Source: JACCTH01 sp963761985 (GTDB taxonomy: Bacteria; Actinomycetota; Acidimicrobiia; Spongiisociales; ZC4RG35). Taken from it: a stretch of 64,000 nt of DNA. Of this stretch, positions 52,274-61,853 are shown one piece after another. The stretch's first letter is position 1. Every line of letters starts with the position of its first letter. Below the pieces are notes generated by a model, which saw only the letters and a program-made list of their open reading frames with translations, made no database searches and was not told the DNA's origin. The stretch is from positions 295,235 to 359,234 of the forward strand of contig CAVXIT010000003.1 in the NCBI GenBank assembly GCA_963761985.1. The letters run 5' to 3'. The position numbers and the translations under genes are program-made.

Positions 52274-53589
52274 TGACTAGCCGCACCTTCTGGCTGACAA
52301 CTCTCGGCTGCGCGAAGAACCAGGTCGATTCGGAAAAGGTCGAAGCGATGCTGGTCGAGGCGGGCTACGAAGTCGCGGAGGCACCGGAGCTGGCCGATGT
52401 GGTCATGGTCAACACCTGCGCTTTCATCGAAGAAGCCCGGCGCGAATCGGTCGAGACCATTCTCGAATTGCAGGCCGAACGTAAGTCGGGAGCGCGCACG
52501 ATTGTGATGGGGTGCATGGCCCAACGGTTCGGGACCGAAGTCGAGAAGGCCTTGCCTGAGGTTGATGCTGTCGTTGGATTGGATCGTTACGAGAACCTCG
52601 TCCCACTGCTCGACCGCTACACGGCGGGGCCGGATTGGAAGCCGGTGCGTCTGCGACGGCCCGCGATGGACATCCTTCATATGGTGCACCGCCCGGCTCC
52701 GACCTTGCCTTATGCCTATGTCAAAGTGGCGGAGGGATGCGACAAGCCCTGCACTTTCTGTGCCATCCCGTTGATCAGGGGAAAGCAGCGCTCACGACGC
52801 CCGCCGAACATCGTGGCGGAGGTTGCTGGTCTCGCCGACGCGGGAGTTTCTGAGATCGTCCTGGTCGCCCAGGATCTGGCCGCATTCGGGCGCGATATCG
52901 ATGCCCCTGGTGACATCGTCGATCTGGTCAGGCTCGTGACCGAGGTGGATGGGGTGGAACGCGTGCGTCTCCTCTATCTCTATCCCAAGGAGATCCGTTC
53001 TGGCCTGATCGAGGAGATGTGCGGTAACCCGAAGATTGCTTCGTACTTCGATCTGAGCCTGCAACACGCTTCTCAGCCGCTACTTCGGGCGATGAAGCGA
53101 CCGGGGAACGGAGAGAGATTCCTGGCGTTGATCGACCAGATTCGGCACGCTGATCACCAAGCGGCATTGCGATCGTCGTTCATCGTGGGTTTTCCGGGTG
53201 AAACCGATGAACAGACAGAAGAGCTGGCGGAGTTTCTCGAGTCGGCGAGGCTCGACTGGGCCGGCTTCTTCCCGTATTCGGCGGAGGAAGGAACCCCGGC
53301 TGCGCTGTTGCCGGAGCAGATAGCTTCGGACACCGTGAGCGAGCGCCTCCGCTATCTCAATGAGATCCAGGAGAACATCACGGCGGAGGCAAACCTCGAT
53401 TCGGTTGGATCCCGAGTGCGTGTTTTGGTCGACCAGCTTGAGGACGATCGAGCGGTGGGCCGCTCCTTTCGCGAAGCGCCCGAGATCGATGGAGTGATCG
53501 TCTTGGACCAGGGTGCGGTGGGGGAGTGGCACCAGGTCGAGATCACTTCGGCGTTCGGGGCGGACCGAGAGGGCGTTGTCGTCGGGTGA
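52273..53589 (+). CDS. rimO: Ribosomal protein S12 methylthiotransferase RimO
   Basis: 438 residues from ATG 52273; the frame upstream is a shadow of the flavin-reductase gene. N-terminal UPF0004 domain with LGCAKNQVDSE and NTCAFIEEA, a radical SAM cluster CDKPCTFC, the RimO-specific IPLIRGKQRSR and a C-terminal TRAM domain. It adds a methylthio group to Asp of ribosomal protein S12 using two iron-sulfur clusters. It overlaps cinA by four bases (GTGA). The pgsA gene that commonly separates rimO from cinA is missing here. Confidence 0.95.
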   Translation: MTSRTFWLTTLGCAKNQVDSEKVEAMLVEAGYEVAEAPELADVVMVNTCAFIEEARRESVETILELQAERKSGARTIVMGCMAQRFGTEVEKALPEVDAVVGLDRYENLVPLLDRYTAGPDWKPVRLRRPAMDILHMVHRPAPTLPYAYVKVAEGCDKPCTFCAIPLIRGKQRSRRPPNIVAEVAGLADAGVSEIVLVAQDLAAFGRDIDAPGDIVDLVRLVTEVDGVERVRLLYLYPKEIRSGLIEEMCGNPKIASYFDLSLQHASQPLLRAMKRPGNGERFLALIDQIRHADHQAALRSSFIVGFPGETDEQTEELAEFLESARLDWAGFFPYSAEEGTPAALLPEQIASDTVSERLRYLNEIQENITAEANLDSVGSRVRVLVDQLEDDRAVGRSFREAPEIDGVIVLDQGAVGEWHQVEITSAFGADREGVVVG

Positions 53590-54812
53590 TCGTCGAGATC
53601 GTCGCGGTGGGCACCGAGCTGCTGCTCGGCCAAATCGTCAACGAAAACGCGGCGACCATCGGTGCTCGATTGGCCGAGGCTGGATTCGATGTCAACCATT
53701 CGGTGATGGTGGGGGACAATGTCGCCCGCATAGCCGAGGTGGTCGCCCAGGCCACGTCCCGCGCCGATGGGGTGATCATCACCGGGGGCATCGGCCCTAC
53801 TCAGGACGACCTCACCCGGGAGGCCATTTGTCGCGCATTCGACCTTCCCATGCGATTCTCCGATGCCTACGCGGCCGAACTACGCGAGAAGTGGGCCGCC
53901 TCGGGGCGGGTGATGCCGCAATCGAACCTCCGCCAGGCCGAGTATCCCGAAGGCGCCGAGCTCTTGCCCAATCCCAAGGGCTCCGCTCCGGGTCTCGCGC
54001 TCGCTGTCGAGGACTGCCTCGTCTTCGCCGTTCCCGGTGTTCCCGAGGAAATGCTGCTCCTGCTTGACAGTGAAGTGGTTCCTCGGCTCTTGCAACACTC
54101 GGGCACCACCGAGGTTTTGAAGAGCCGCCTGCTACGCACCTGGGGACGGTCGGAGTCGCAGGTGGGGGAGATGCTCGACCACTTGTACAAGAGCAGCGCC
54201 AATCCCTCCATCGCTTTCCTCGCATCTTCGGGCGAGATCAAGGTACGGATCACGGCAAAGGCAGGTGACGTCGAGACTGCCGAGAACATGATCACCCCTG
54301 TCGAAGCCGAAGTGAGAGCAGTCCTGGGGACCAGTGTGTTCGGGGTCGATCAAGAAACGATCGAGACGGTCGTGGCGGCATTGTTGCTTGAACGAGGCTG
54401 GACCATCGGCACCGCCGAGTCGGCCACTGGCGGGATGATCGCTGCCCAGCTGACCTCGGTTCCCGGTTCGTCGAAGTTCTTCCGCGGCTCGGTGGTCGCC
54501 TATGCGTCCGATCTGAAGAAGAGCTTGCTCGCGGTTGAATCGGACCAGCTGGTGAGCGAGGCCACGGCGCTGGAAATGGCGATCGGTGGGCGTGAGACGT
54601 TGACGGCCGACATGGTCGTGGCCGTCGTGGGGTCGGCTGGTCCGGAGCCTCTGGAGCAGCCTGCAGGAACCATGGTCATTGCCGTGGCCACTCCAACTTT
54701 GGCGCGCGCCCTGACGCGCCGGTTTCCGGGTGATCGAGAACGGGTGCGAACCTATTGCACCACTACGGCGCTCCATCTGGTGAGACTCGCCCTCACCGAT
54801 ACTTGGTGGTGA
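53586..54812 (+). CDS. cinA: CinA family protein (ADP-ribose pyrophosphatase / NMN amidase)
   Basis: 408 residues from GTG 53586 within the rimO stop. The N-terminal MoeA/COG1058 domain has VAVGTELLLGQIVNEN, ITGGIGPTQDDLTRE and VPGVPEEM; the C-terminal CinA/PncC domain (about 250-408) contains TAESATGGMIAAQLT and FFRGSVVAYAS, with a VGSAGP-type loop. It recycles pyridine nucleotides and sits next to thpR and recA, an ancestral arrangement in which cinA and recA are often coexpressed. It overlaps thpR by four bases. Confidence 0.95.
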   Translation: MIVEIVAVGTELLLGQIVNENAATIGARLAEAGFDVNHSVMVGDNVARIAEVVAQATSRADGVIITGGIGPTQDDLTREAICRAFDLPMRFSDAYAAELREKWAASGRVMPQSNLRQAEYPEGAELLPNPKGSAPGLALAVEDCLVFAVPGVPEEMLLLLDSEVVPRLLQHSGTTEVLKSRLLRTWGRSESQVGEMLDHLYKSSANPSIAFLASSGEIKVRITAKAGDVETAENMITPVEAEVRAVLGTSVFGVDQETIETVVAALLLERGWTIGTAESATGGMIAAQLTSVPGSSKFFRGSVVAYASDLKKSLLAVESDQLVSEATALEMAIGGRETLTADMVVAVVGSAGPEPLEQPAGTMVIAVATPTLARALTRRFPGDRERVRTYCTTTALHLVRLALTDTWW

Positions 54813-55336
54813 ATCGTCTCTTCGTTGGGATTCCGATTGCTTTCGAGGTTGCAATGGCGCTCGAGGCAACGCTGCCCCGTCTTCCCGGGCGGCCAGTTTC
54901 GCCCGGCAATCTGCATTTGACCGTTCGCTTCCTCGGCGATGTCGACGAAGTCACGCGTGATCGACTCGAAGCCGCCCTCGATGAGTCCGATCTCGGTGGT
55001 CGTTTCGACATCGTGCTGGGGGAGATGGGTGCTTTTCCTCGTCCAGCCAAGGCTTCAGTTCTCTGGATCGGGCTCCTCGCGGGCAGACCTCAATTGATGC
55101 GGCTCAATGCCGTTGTCGAGGAGGCATGCGAGGACGCTGGCATCGACCCAGAAGAACGGCCATACGCGCCGCACCTCACGATCAGTCGAATCCGACCCGA
55201 AGTCGACGTGCGTCCATTGCTGCTCAGTTACCGACCCGAGCCAATCAAATGGAAAGCCACCGAGATGTTCCTTTACGAGAGCCGCGTCTCCCGTCAAGGC
55301 CCGATCTACAACCCCCTCGAGCGCTTCCCGCTGTAA
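54809..55336 (+). CDS. thpR: RNA 2',3'-cyclic phosphodiesterase (2H family)
   Basis: 175 residues from GTG 54809 within the cinA stop. The two HxT motifs of the 2H phosphoesterase fold are HLTVRF (about 39-44) and HLTISR (about 122-127), separated by the usual distance. The N-terminus RLFVGIPIAFE matches the RLFVAI start of ThpR/LigT. The enzyme hydrolyses cyclic phosphate ends of RNA to 2'-phosphate; its in vivo role is unclear. It is the last of the flavin reductase-rimO-cinA-thpR coupled unit. Confidence 0.92.
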   Translation: MNRLFVGIPIAFEVAMALEATLPRLPGRPVSPGNLHLTVRFLGDVDEVTRDRLEAALDESDLGGRFDIVLGEMGAFPRPAKASVLWIGLLAGRPQLMRLNAVVEEACEDAGIDPEERPYAPHLTISRIRPEVDVRPLLLSYRPEPIKWKATEMFLYESRVSRQGPIYNPLERFPL

Positions 55337-55358
55337 AAGCTCCTGCAATCATCCATCT

Positions 55359-55979
55359 ATGACTCAGCGCACGATCGTCGGCGGCTTGTTGGTCTTGGGC
55401 TTGGGCATCTTCCTGATAGGCGCGGCCAGGTGGCGTCTCGCCTACGAGCAGCCTTTGGCGGCGTCCCTGCCACTGATTCACGTTGACCGCAGACGCCGCG
55501 CCTGGATTCATGTCTGGATGATCGTTGCGCTGTTCTTGACGCCGGCGGGAGTCGCCGGCCTTGCGCTGTTGGCTCGCAACGAAGTCGCCACCATCGTCGC
55601 CACGCTCGCGACAGTGGTTTACGGCATTGGAGCAACGGGACTGATCGCGGCGCTTGCCTTCCGGCTCACGGTGGTTCCTTGGGCCGCTGAACGAACTGTG
55701 TCTACTGGGGGTGTGCCGGATGGCTTCGAGGCGCTCAACGCCTGGGCCGGTTCGCTCTACGTCGTTCACATGGTCGCGGCCTATGTTGGCTCTGCCCTCC
55801 TGGGAGTGGCGATACTCGCTGAGGACAACCTCCCAACCTGGCTCGGATGGCTCGGTCTGGCGTGGGGAGCGACATTTCTCGTCGGCTTCGTCGTCACCCG
55901 CTTCTCCGGCATTTTCAACCCGCCGTTTTGGGCTCATACCTATACCGGCGTCATTGGTGTAGTCCTGCTGACCAGCTGA
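55359..55979 (+). CDS. Integral membrane protein of unknown function
   Basis: 206 residues from ATG 55359; the frame further upstream is a shadow of thpR. Five to six membrane segments are visible: 6-24, 48-70, 78-105, 130-155, 160-180 and a final short one near 190-205. Two histidines in helices (IHVWM, VVHMVAAYVG) and one near the end (FWAHTYTG) could hold a haem, but no family is recognised. It follows thpR by 22 bases and precedes the recA promoter. Confidence 0.7.
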   Translation: MTQRTIVGGLLVLGLGIFLIGAARWRLAYEQPLAASLPLIHVDRRRRAWIHVWMIVALFLTPAGVAGLALLARNEVATIVATLATVVYGIGATGLIAALAFRLTVVPWAAERTVSTGGVPDGFEALNAWAGSLYVVHMVAAYVGSALLGVAILAEDNLPTWLGWLGLAWGATFLVGFVVTRFSGIFNPPFWAHTYTGVIGVVLLTS

Positions 55980-55997
55980 CGCACATTTTCCATGCGC

Positions 55998-56011
55998 CGA
56001 ACATCTGTTCG
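55998..56011. promoter_or_regulatory. LexA-binding SOS box of recA
   Basis: CGAACATCTGTTCG matches the CGAAC-N4-GTTCG consensus exactly in both arms. It lies 98 bases upstream of the recA GTG and directly before a TATGCT -10 candidate (56014-56019); no good -35 is visible. The same central bases ATCT occur in the weaker box at lexA. Confidence 0.92.
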
Positions 56012-56108
56012 GCTATGCTTTGTGAGATCACAGGTATGTAATTTGTCGGTGCGAGCGCGTACATTCACCAGAGCAAGAACAGATTTTGGGGAGAGAGGAG
56101 CCACCTCA

Positions 56109-57140
56109 GTGGAACGGGACAAAGCACTCGACATGGCGGTCAGCCAGATTCATCGCCAGTTTGGCCAGGGGGCGATCATGAAGATGGGTGATGTCGCCGA
56201 TCGCAAGATCGAAGTCATCTCCACCGGAGCTCTCGCTCTGGATTTGGCGTTGGGAGTGGGCGGGGTTCCTCGCGGCCGTGTCGTCGAGCTCTACGGCCCC
56301 GAGGCCGGTGGCAAGACCACGCTTGCCCTTCACATCGTCGCCGAAGCGCAGCGCAACGGCGGCATCGCCGCCTTCATCGACGCCGAGCATGCGCTCGATC
56401 CGGCCTATGCCAAAGCGATCGGCGTTGACATCGACGAGCTGTTGATCTCTCAGCCCGACACCGGTGAGCAGGCGCTCGAAATCGCCGACATGCTGGTCCG
56501 TTCGGGCGCACTCGATGTGGTCGTGATCGACTCTGTGGCCGCGCTCGTACCCAAAGCCGAGATCGATGGCGAAATGGGAGATGCGCACGTTGGTCTGCAA
56601 GCCCGGTTGATGTCTCAGGCTCTGCGCAAGCTGACCGGCAGCCTCTCCCGCTCTCGCACGACGATGATCTTCATCAACCAGCTGCGGGAAAAAATCGGGG
56701 TCATGTTTGGTAGTCCCGAGGTGACCCCTGGAGGCCGAGCATTGAAGTTCTACTCGAGCGTGCGGCTCGAAGTGCGAAGGATCGAGACAATCAAAGATGG
56801 CGCCGAGAGTGTCGGCAACCGGGTGCGAGCCAAGGTGACGAAGAACAAGGTCGCGAGCCCATTCAGACAGGCCGAGTTCGATATCGTTTTCGGTGAGGGC
56901 ATTTCCCGCGAGGGCAGCTTGCTCGATGTCGCGGTTGAACTTGATGTTGTGAAGAAGAGCGGGGCGTGGTTCACCTACGACGGGGACCAGCTCGGACAGG
57001 GCCGCGAGAACGCTAAACGGTTCCTCCGCGAGAACCCCGAGATCGCCGTTCAACTCCAGGCCAAGGTCTACGAACTGGTCGGCATGAGCGACAAGCCCGC
57101 CGATCAGGAGTCAGCCGAGATCTCAATCGACGAGCTCTAG
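56109..57140 (+). CDS. recA: Recombinase RecA
   Basis: 343 residues from GTG 56109, with AGAGGAG (56094-56100) eight bases upstream; the ORF back to 55992 includes the SOS box and leader and is not coding. Walker A is GPEAGGKTTL (usually GPESSGKTT, so both Ser are replaced), with DAEHALDP, VVIDSVAAL and the L2 loop INQLREKIGVMFG(S)PE intact. RecA forms filaments on single-stranded DNA, drives strand exchange and triggers LexA self-cleavage. The leader is about 85 bases long. It is followed by rny rather than recX. Confidence 0.96.
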   Translation: MERDKALDMAVSQIHRQFGQGAIMKMGDVADRKIEVISTGALALDLALGVGGVPRGRVVELYGPEAGGKTTLALHIVAEAQRNGGIAAFIDAEHALDPAYAKAIGVDIDELLISQPDTGEQALEIADMLVRSGALDVVVIDSVAALVPKAEIDGEMGDAHVGLQARLMSQALRKLTGSLSRSRTTMIFINQLREKIGVMFGSPEVTPGGRALKFYSSVRLEVRRIETIKDGAESVGNRVRAKVTKNKVASPFRQAEFDIVFGEGISREGSLLDVAVELDVVKKSGAWFTYDGDQLGQGRENAKRFLRENPEIAVQLQAKVYELVGMSDKPADQESAEISIDEL

Positions 57141-57154
57141 CCATTCCTGGGTTT

Positions 57155-57168
57155 CGCGCTCTGGCGCG
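57155..57168. terminator. G/C hairpin after recA
   Basis: CGCGC-TCTG-GCGCG, a five-base perfect stem with a four-base loop, lies 15 bases past the recA stop. No T-run follows, so intrinsic termination is uncertain. The rest of the 181-base recA-rny gap contains TTGAAA at about 57211 as a possible -35 for rny and nothing else I recognise. Confidence 0.3.
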
Positions 57169-57321
57169 GGCGGTGCTTGGCTAGCATGCGGTCCCTAAGA
57201 CCTATCAACCCTTGAAAGACACCGTGAAGCACTTGTCCCGCCCGAATTTGAGGAGATCTCACTAAGAGGTTTGGCCCCCATTTGGTTTCGGACATGAGTG
57301 CTCCACTGGGAAAGCAGCACA

Positions 57322-58851
57322 ATGGAAACAGTGTGGATCGTGGCGATCGCCGCATTGGCGGTCGTCTTGGCGGGCACAGTCGGCTTTCTCCTGGCGAGGA
57401 ACCGCCGCCGGCCCCGGGCCGACTCCAACGAAGACTCGGTCGGAAGTGCACGTCTCGAAGCGCAACGCATCCTTTCCCGCGCCGACGAAGAAGGTCGAGC
57501 CAAGGCTGAGGTCTACCGACAGCGCGAGGAGGCCTCCCTCGAGCATCGGCGCGTCGAGCTCGATGGAATTGAGACCCGGCTCGGTCACCGCGAACAGACC
57601 CTCGAGCAGCGTGCCACGAACCTCGCGCAACGCGAACAGCTGCTGATCCAGCGCGAGGGGGAAGTCGGCACGCGCCAGGTCGAACTCGACAGTCTGAAGG
57701 AGAACGCCCGCAGCGAGCTCGAGCGCATCGCCGGGCTGGATGCCAAAGTCGCCAAGGACGAGCTACTCAATCAGGTCGAACACGATGCTCGGCGAGACGC
57801 GATGATTCTGGTCAGAGACCTCGAAGCCAAAGCAAGGGAAGAGGCCGACCGGCGAGCTCGACGCATTCTCGCTACCTCCATTCAGCGTCTGGCTTCTGAG
57901 GTCGTAACCGAGTCGACCATCTCGGTGGTGAGCCTTCCTTCCGACGACATGAAGGGGAGGATCATCGGTCGGGAGGGACGGAACATTCGGACGCTGGAGG
58001 CCGTGACCGGAGTCAACCTGATCGTCGACGACACCCCCGAATCGGTCTCGGTCTCTTCGTATGACCCGATTCGCAGGGAGAAGGCCCGCATCACCCTCGA
58101 GAAGCTGGTGGCGGACGGGCGTATCCATCCCGCCTCGATCGAAGAGGCGTATGCCAAGGCCCAGGACGAGGTCGAGCAGTCGGTACGCGACGCGGGAGAG
58201 TGGGCGCTTGTTGAGGTAGGACTCTCGAAGATGCATCAGGAGCTCGTCGTCTTGCTCGGACGCCTTCGCTATCGGACGAGCTACGGCCAGAACGTTCTCA
58301 ACCATTTGGTCGAGTCAGCTCATATTGCGTCGATGCTCGCCTCCGAGCTCGGTGTCGACCCGATCCAGGTGAAGCGCTCGGCTCTCCTCCACGACATCGG
58401 CAAGGCTGTTACTCATGAGGTCGAAGGCTCTCATGCGTTGATCGGCGCCGAGATCGCTCGCCGGTTCGGTGAGGATCCCGCCGTAGTCCACGGGATCGAG
58501 GCGCACCACAATGAAGTCGAACCACGAAGCTTGCTGGCCGTGCTTGTGCAAGCTGCCGACGCGGTGTCCGCAGCTCGACCCGGCGCCCGCCGCGAGGCTC
58601 TCGAGTCATATGTGCGGAGGCTCGAGAAGCTTGAGTCGTTGGCATCCGACTTCGGCGGCGTGAAACAGGTGTTTGCGATGCAAGCGGGCCGCGAAGTGCG
58701 GGTCGTGGTGGATCCCGGGGCGGTCGATGACCTGGCCGCTTCCGACCTTGCGCGCAGGATCGCGCGCAAGCTGGAGGAAGACTTGCAATACCCGGGTCAG
58801 ATCCAGGTCACGGTCATCCGGGAGTTCCGCGCCACCGACCACGCTCGCTAG
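57322..58851 (+). CDS. rny: Ribonuclease Y
   Basis: 509 residues from ATG 57322 (an upstream GTG/ATG at 57298 is possible). An N-terminal membrane helix (about 4-25), a long coiled coil rich in Glu, Arg and Gln (about 45-190), a KH domain with KGRIIGREGRNIRTLE, and an HD domain with LLHDIGKA and EAHHNEVEP. RNase Y is the membrane-tethered endonuclease that starts mRNA decay in many Gram-positive bacteria, with RNase J. Its order recA-rny-miaB agrees with Firmicutes-like and deep actinobacterial genomes. Confidence 0.95.
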   Translation: METVWIVAIAALAVVLAGTVGFLLARNRRRPRADSNEDSVGSARLEAQRILSRADEEGRAKAEVYRQREEASLEHRRVELDGIETRLGHREQTLEQRATNLAQREQLLIQREGEVGTRQVELDSLKENARSELERIAGLDAKVAKDELLNQVEHDARRDAMILVRDLEAKAREEADRRARRILATSIQRLASEVVTESTISVVSLPSDDMKGRIIGREGRNIRTLEAVTGVNLIVDDTPESVSVSSYDPIRREKARITLEKLVADGRIHPASIEEAYAKAQDEVEQSVRDAGEWALVEVGLSKMHQELVVLLGRLRYRTSYGQNVLNHLVESAHIASMLASELGVDPIQVKRSALLHDIGKAVTHEVEGSHALIGAEIARRFGEDPAVVHGIEAHHNEVEPRSLLAVLVQAADAVSAARPGARREALESYVRRLEKLESLASDFGGVKQVFAMQAGREVRVVVDPGAVDDLAASDLARRIARKLEEDLQYPGQIQVTVIREFRATDHAR

Positions 58852-58860
58852 GGGGCGCCA

Positions 58861-60235
58861 GTGGTGATGATCGCTCCGCCGATTAGAAAGCCGCTGTCAA
58901 CGCGGCCGCAGACGCGGGGTGGCAAGCAATACCTCATCCGGACCTTCGGGTGTCAAATGAATGAGCACGACAGCGAACGCATCGCTGGCCTCTTTGCACT
59001 TGACGGAATGTCCGCGACTACCGATCTTGATGCGGCCGATGTGCTCTTCATCAACACCTGCACGATCCGGGAGGCGGCCGACAACCGAATGTACGGCAAT
59101 CTCGGACAGCTGAAGGAGTGGAAGGACCGGCGTCCCAACTCGTTGCTGGTAGTCGGTGGTTGTGCCGCGCAGAAGGACCGGGAGCTGGTCCGGGAGAAGG
59201 CACCGTGGGTTGATGTGGTGATGGGGACCAACAACCTCGACCGGGTGCTCGACCTCATCGACTACGCCGAAGCATGGGGAGGCATCACCGAAGTCGTGGA
59301 CTCGCTCGAAGCGATGCCGTCGTCATTGCCGGTGCAGCGAGAGCTGGCCCATGCTGCGTGGATTTCGATCCAGGTTGGTTGCAACAACTCCTGCACGTTC
59401 TGCATCGTCCCCACGCGTGCGGGGGCCCGGAGGTGAGCCGACGGCCGGGGGACATCCTGGCCGAGGTCCGCTCGCTAGCTGCCCAAGGAGTGGTCGAGCT
59501 CACCCTCCTCGGACAGAACGTCGACACTTACGGCCGGGATCTTGCTCTCGACGGCCGGCGCCGTTCGCTATTTGCTGATCTCCTGCGCCAGGTTGGATCT
59601 GTTGACGGAATCTCCCGGGTGCGTTTCACCAGTCCGCACCCGGCCGACTTCAAACGCGATGTCATTGAAGCAATGGCGGAGACTCAAGCCGTCTGTGAGC
59701 AACTTCACCTTCCCTTGCAGTCAGGATCGGATCGCATCCTGAGCGCCATGCGACGCGGCTACAACACCCAGCGCTATCTCGAGAAACTCGCTCTCGCTCG
59801 CGAGTTGATTCCCGATCTGTCGGTGTCCACGGACATCATCGTGGGCTTTCCAAGTGAGACCGAGTCCGACTTCGAGGCGACGCTCGATTTAGTTCGGGAG
59901 GTCGAGTTCGATTCCGCCTATATGTTCATCTTCTCGCCTCGACCGGGAACCAGGGCTGCAGCCATGGTCGAGGACTTCATCCCGGGAGACGTGATCTCGG
60001 AGCGATTTGCGCGATTGGTCGAGATCCAAAATGCCTCCTCGCTCAAGCGCAATCAGGAGATGGTTGGACGAAGCTACGAGGTGCTGGGCGAGGGGCCATC
60101 GCGTAAGGATCCTGACGTAGCCACCACTCGCACGCGCGGCGGAAAGCTAGTGCACCTTCGGGGTCAGGTGGCCCCGGGCGAGTTCCGACAAGCGGAGGTC
60201 GTTTCCGCTTCCCCCATCACCTGCTCGGGCGATGA
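58861..60235 (+). pseudogene. miaB: tRNA methylthiotransferase MiaB, two frameshifts
   Basis: The frame from GTG 58861 (or ATG 58867) has FGCQMNEHDSERI, NTCTIREAADNR and the radical SAM cluster CNNSCTFCIVP, then goes out of frame at about 59408-59430 in a C/G-rich run. The second frame resumes with GPEVSRRPGDIL, LLGQNVDTYG, LPLQSGSDRIL and a TRAM domain up to ASP, where one missing C in the run at 60211-60215 diverts the end; restoring it gives HHLLGR and a TGA overlapping the miaA ATG. MiaB converts i6A37 to ms2i6A37 in tRNA. Intact coding on both sides suggests sequence errors. Confidence 0.88.
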
Positions 60236-61119
60236 CCCGAATTCTGGCGCTTCTCGGGCCTACCGCCTCGGGCAAGACTGCCATTGCCATCGACCTGGCC
60301 GAGCGTCGGGGCATTCCGATTGTTTCCGTCGACAGCATGCAGGTTTATCGAGGACTCGACATTGGAACCGCCAAGCCCACCGCAGCCGAACAGCAGCGGG
60401 TCCCACATCGGATGATCGACCTGGTCGAACCTGACTACGAATACAGCGTCGCGGAGTTCCAGACCGAAGCTCGCCGCCTGATCCAGCGGGAGGAAGAAGT
60501 TCTGATTGTGGGCGGCTCGGGTCTGCATTTCCGCTCGATTGTCGATCCGTTGGAATTTCCTCCAACCGATGCTGGGCTGCGAGCAGAGCTCGAAGCCCTG
60601 GAGAATCCGGTGTCAGTGCTGGTTGGTGCCGATCCCGGCGCCGGCGAACTCGTCGATCTCGCCAACCCGAGACGCGTCGTCCGCGCTCTTGAAGTGCTGC
60701 AGCTAACGGGCCTGACCCCTTCGGCCCGATACGAACAGGAGTCTCGCCGCCAGTTCGACAACTACGTCCCCCTCTATGAGTTCAGCGCGGTCGGTCTCGA
60801 TCCGGGGCCGCTTGTCGCAGAGAGGATTCGCATTCGGATCGAAGGCATGCGCAACGCGGGCTGGTGGGAGGAGGTAGAGGGGCTGCGTGGGAAGCTCGGT
60901 CGCACTGCCCGCGGGGCAGTCGGCTACCGCGAACTGGCTGCAGCGCAGTCTGGACATCGCGATCCAGAAACGGTCTGGGAGGACATCGCGACTTCCTCCG
61001 AGAGGTTGGTGCGCCGCCAGCGAACCTACTTTCGGCGTGACCCTCGAATTCGCTGGATTGGCTGGGACCCTGATGGCAATGTCAGGACCAGGATGACTTC
61101 GGAAGCGTTTGGGCTGTGA
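60232..61119 (+). CDS. miaA: tRNA dimethylallyltransferase MiaA
   Basis: 295 residues. P-loop GPTASGKTAIA (9-19), SVDSMQVYRGLDIGTAKP, the VGGSGLHFRSI motif (usually GGTxxY, here His-Phe) and the C-terminal GYREL with RRQRTYFRRDPR. It prenylates A37 of tRNAs reading U-starting codons, making the substrate of MiaB encoded just upstream. The start ATG overlaps the corrected miaB stop by four bases; its own stop overlaps the dapF start (GTGA). Confidence 0.95.
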   Translation: MTRILALLGPTASGKTAIAIDLAERRGIPIVSVDSMQVYRGLDIGTAKPTAAEQQRVPHRMIDLVEPDYEYSVAEFQTEARRLIQREEEVLIVGGSGLHFRSIVDPLEFPPTDAGLRAELEALENPVSVLVGADPGAGELVDLANPRRVVRALEVLQLTGLTPSARYEQESRRQFDNYVPLYEFSAVGLDPGPLVAERIRIRIEGMRNAGWWEEVEGLRGKLGRTARGAVGYRELAAAQSGHRDPETVWEDIATSSERLVRRQRTYFRRDPRIRWIGWDPDGNVRTRMTSEAFGL

Positions 61120-61853
61120 TCGAGTTCACAAAAATGGAAGGGCTCGGCAATGACTTTGTCGTGGTCGACGAAAGGGTCGATGTCTCACCGGACCTCGTCC
61201 GAGTTCTATGCGATCGCCATTTCGGCGTGGGTGCCGACGGGGTTCTCCAGGTGAGCGTGGACCGTGGTGTGGTCCACATGGACTACTGGAACGCTGATGG
61301 GGGAGGCGCAGAGATGTGTGGCAACGGGCTCCGTTGCGTCGCGCGCTTCGCGTCGGAAAACGGATTGGTATCCACCAAGTCGTTCGTGGTCAAAACCGCG
61401 CTCGGCGAACGGCGGGTAGAGGTAGGGGAAGAGGTCAGGGTCGAGATCGGGGCGGTGAAGCTAGGGGAGTCAAAGTCGTGGCAGGGGGAGACTTTCCACG
61501 CAGCATCGGTCGGGAACCCTCACCTGGTCAGGTTTGGCGGAAATCCGGACGAAGTAGACGTGCCGAATGTCGGTCGAGAGTTGGAGCAGGCGACTCCGGG
61601 TGGAGTCAACGTCGGTTTTGCCCAGGCGAGCCTTGACGGAATCAAACTGAGGGTGTGGGAACGGGGCGTCGGCGAAACCCTGGCTTGCGGGAGCGGGATG
61701 GTGGCGGCCGCGGCGGTCGGTCAGCGGCTCGGGCTGAGCGGTGCGACCGTGACGATGACCGTTCGAGGCGGCCAGGCCACCGTTGAACTCGAGGAAGGAA
61801 CGACCTGGCTCTCCGGCCCCGCCCGCCTCGTCTTTAGAGGCGCATTTCTTTAG
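61116..61853 (+). CDS. dapF: Diaminopimelate epimerase
   Basis: 245 residues from GTG 61116 within the miaA stop. The two catalytic cysteines lie in AEMCGNGLRC and TLACGSGM, and the N-terminal EGLGNDFVVVD is typical. It converts LL- to meso-diaminopimelate for the cell wall and lysine, completing the dap set with dapA and dapB in this window. Its stop overlaps the convergent lexA stop by four bases (CTAG). The hflX gene that often sits between dapF and lexA is absent. Confidence 0.95.
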   Translation: MIEFTKMEGLGNDFVVVDERVDVSPDLVRVLCDRHFGVGADGVLQVSVDRGVVHMDYWNADGGGAEMCGNGLRCVARFASENGLVSTKSFVVKTALGERRVEVGEEVRVEIGAVKLGESKSWQGETFHAASVGNPHLVRFGGNPDEVDVPNVGRELEQATPGGVNVGFAQASLDGIKLRVWERGVGETLACGSGMVAAAAVGQRLGLSGATVTMTVRGGQATVELEEGTTWLSGPARLVFRGAFL

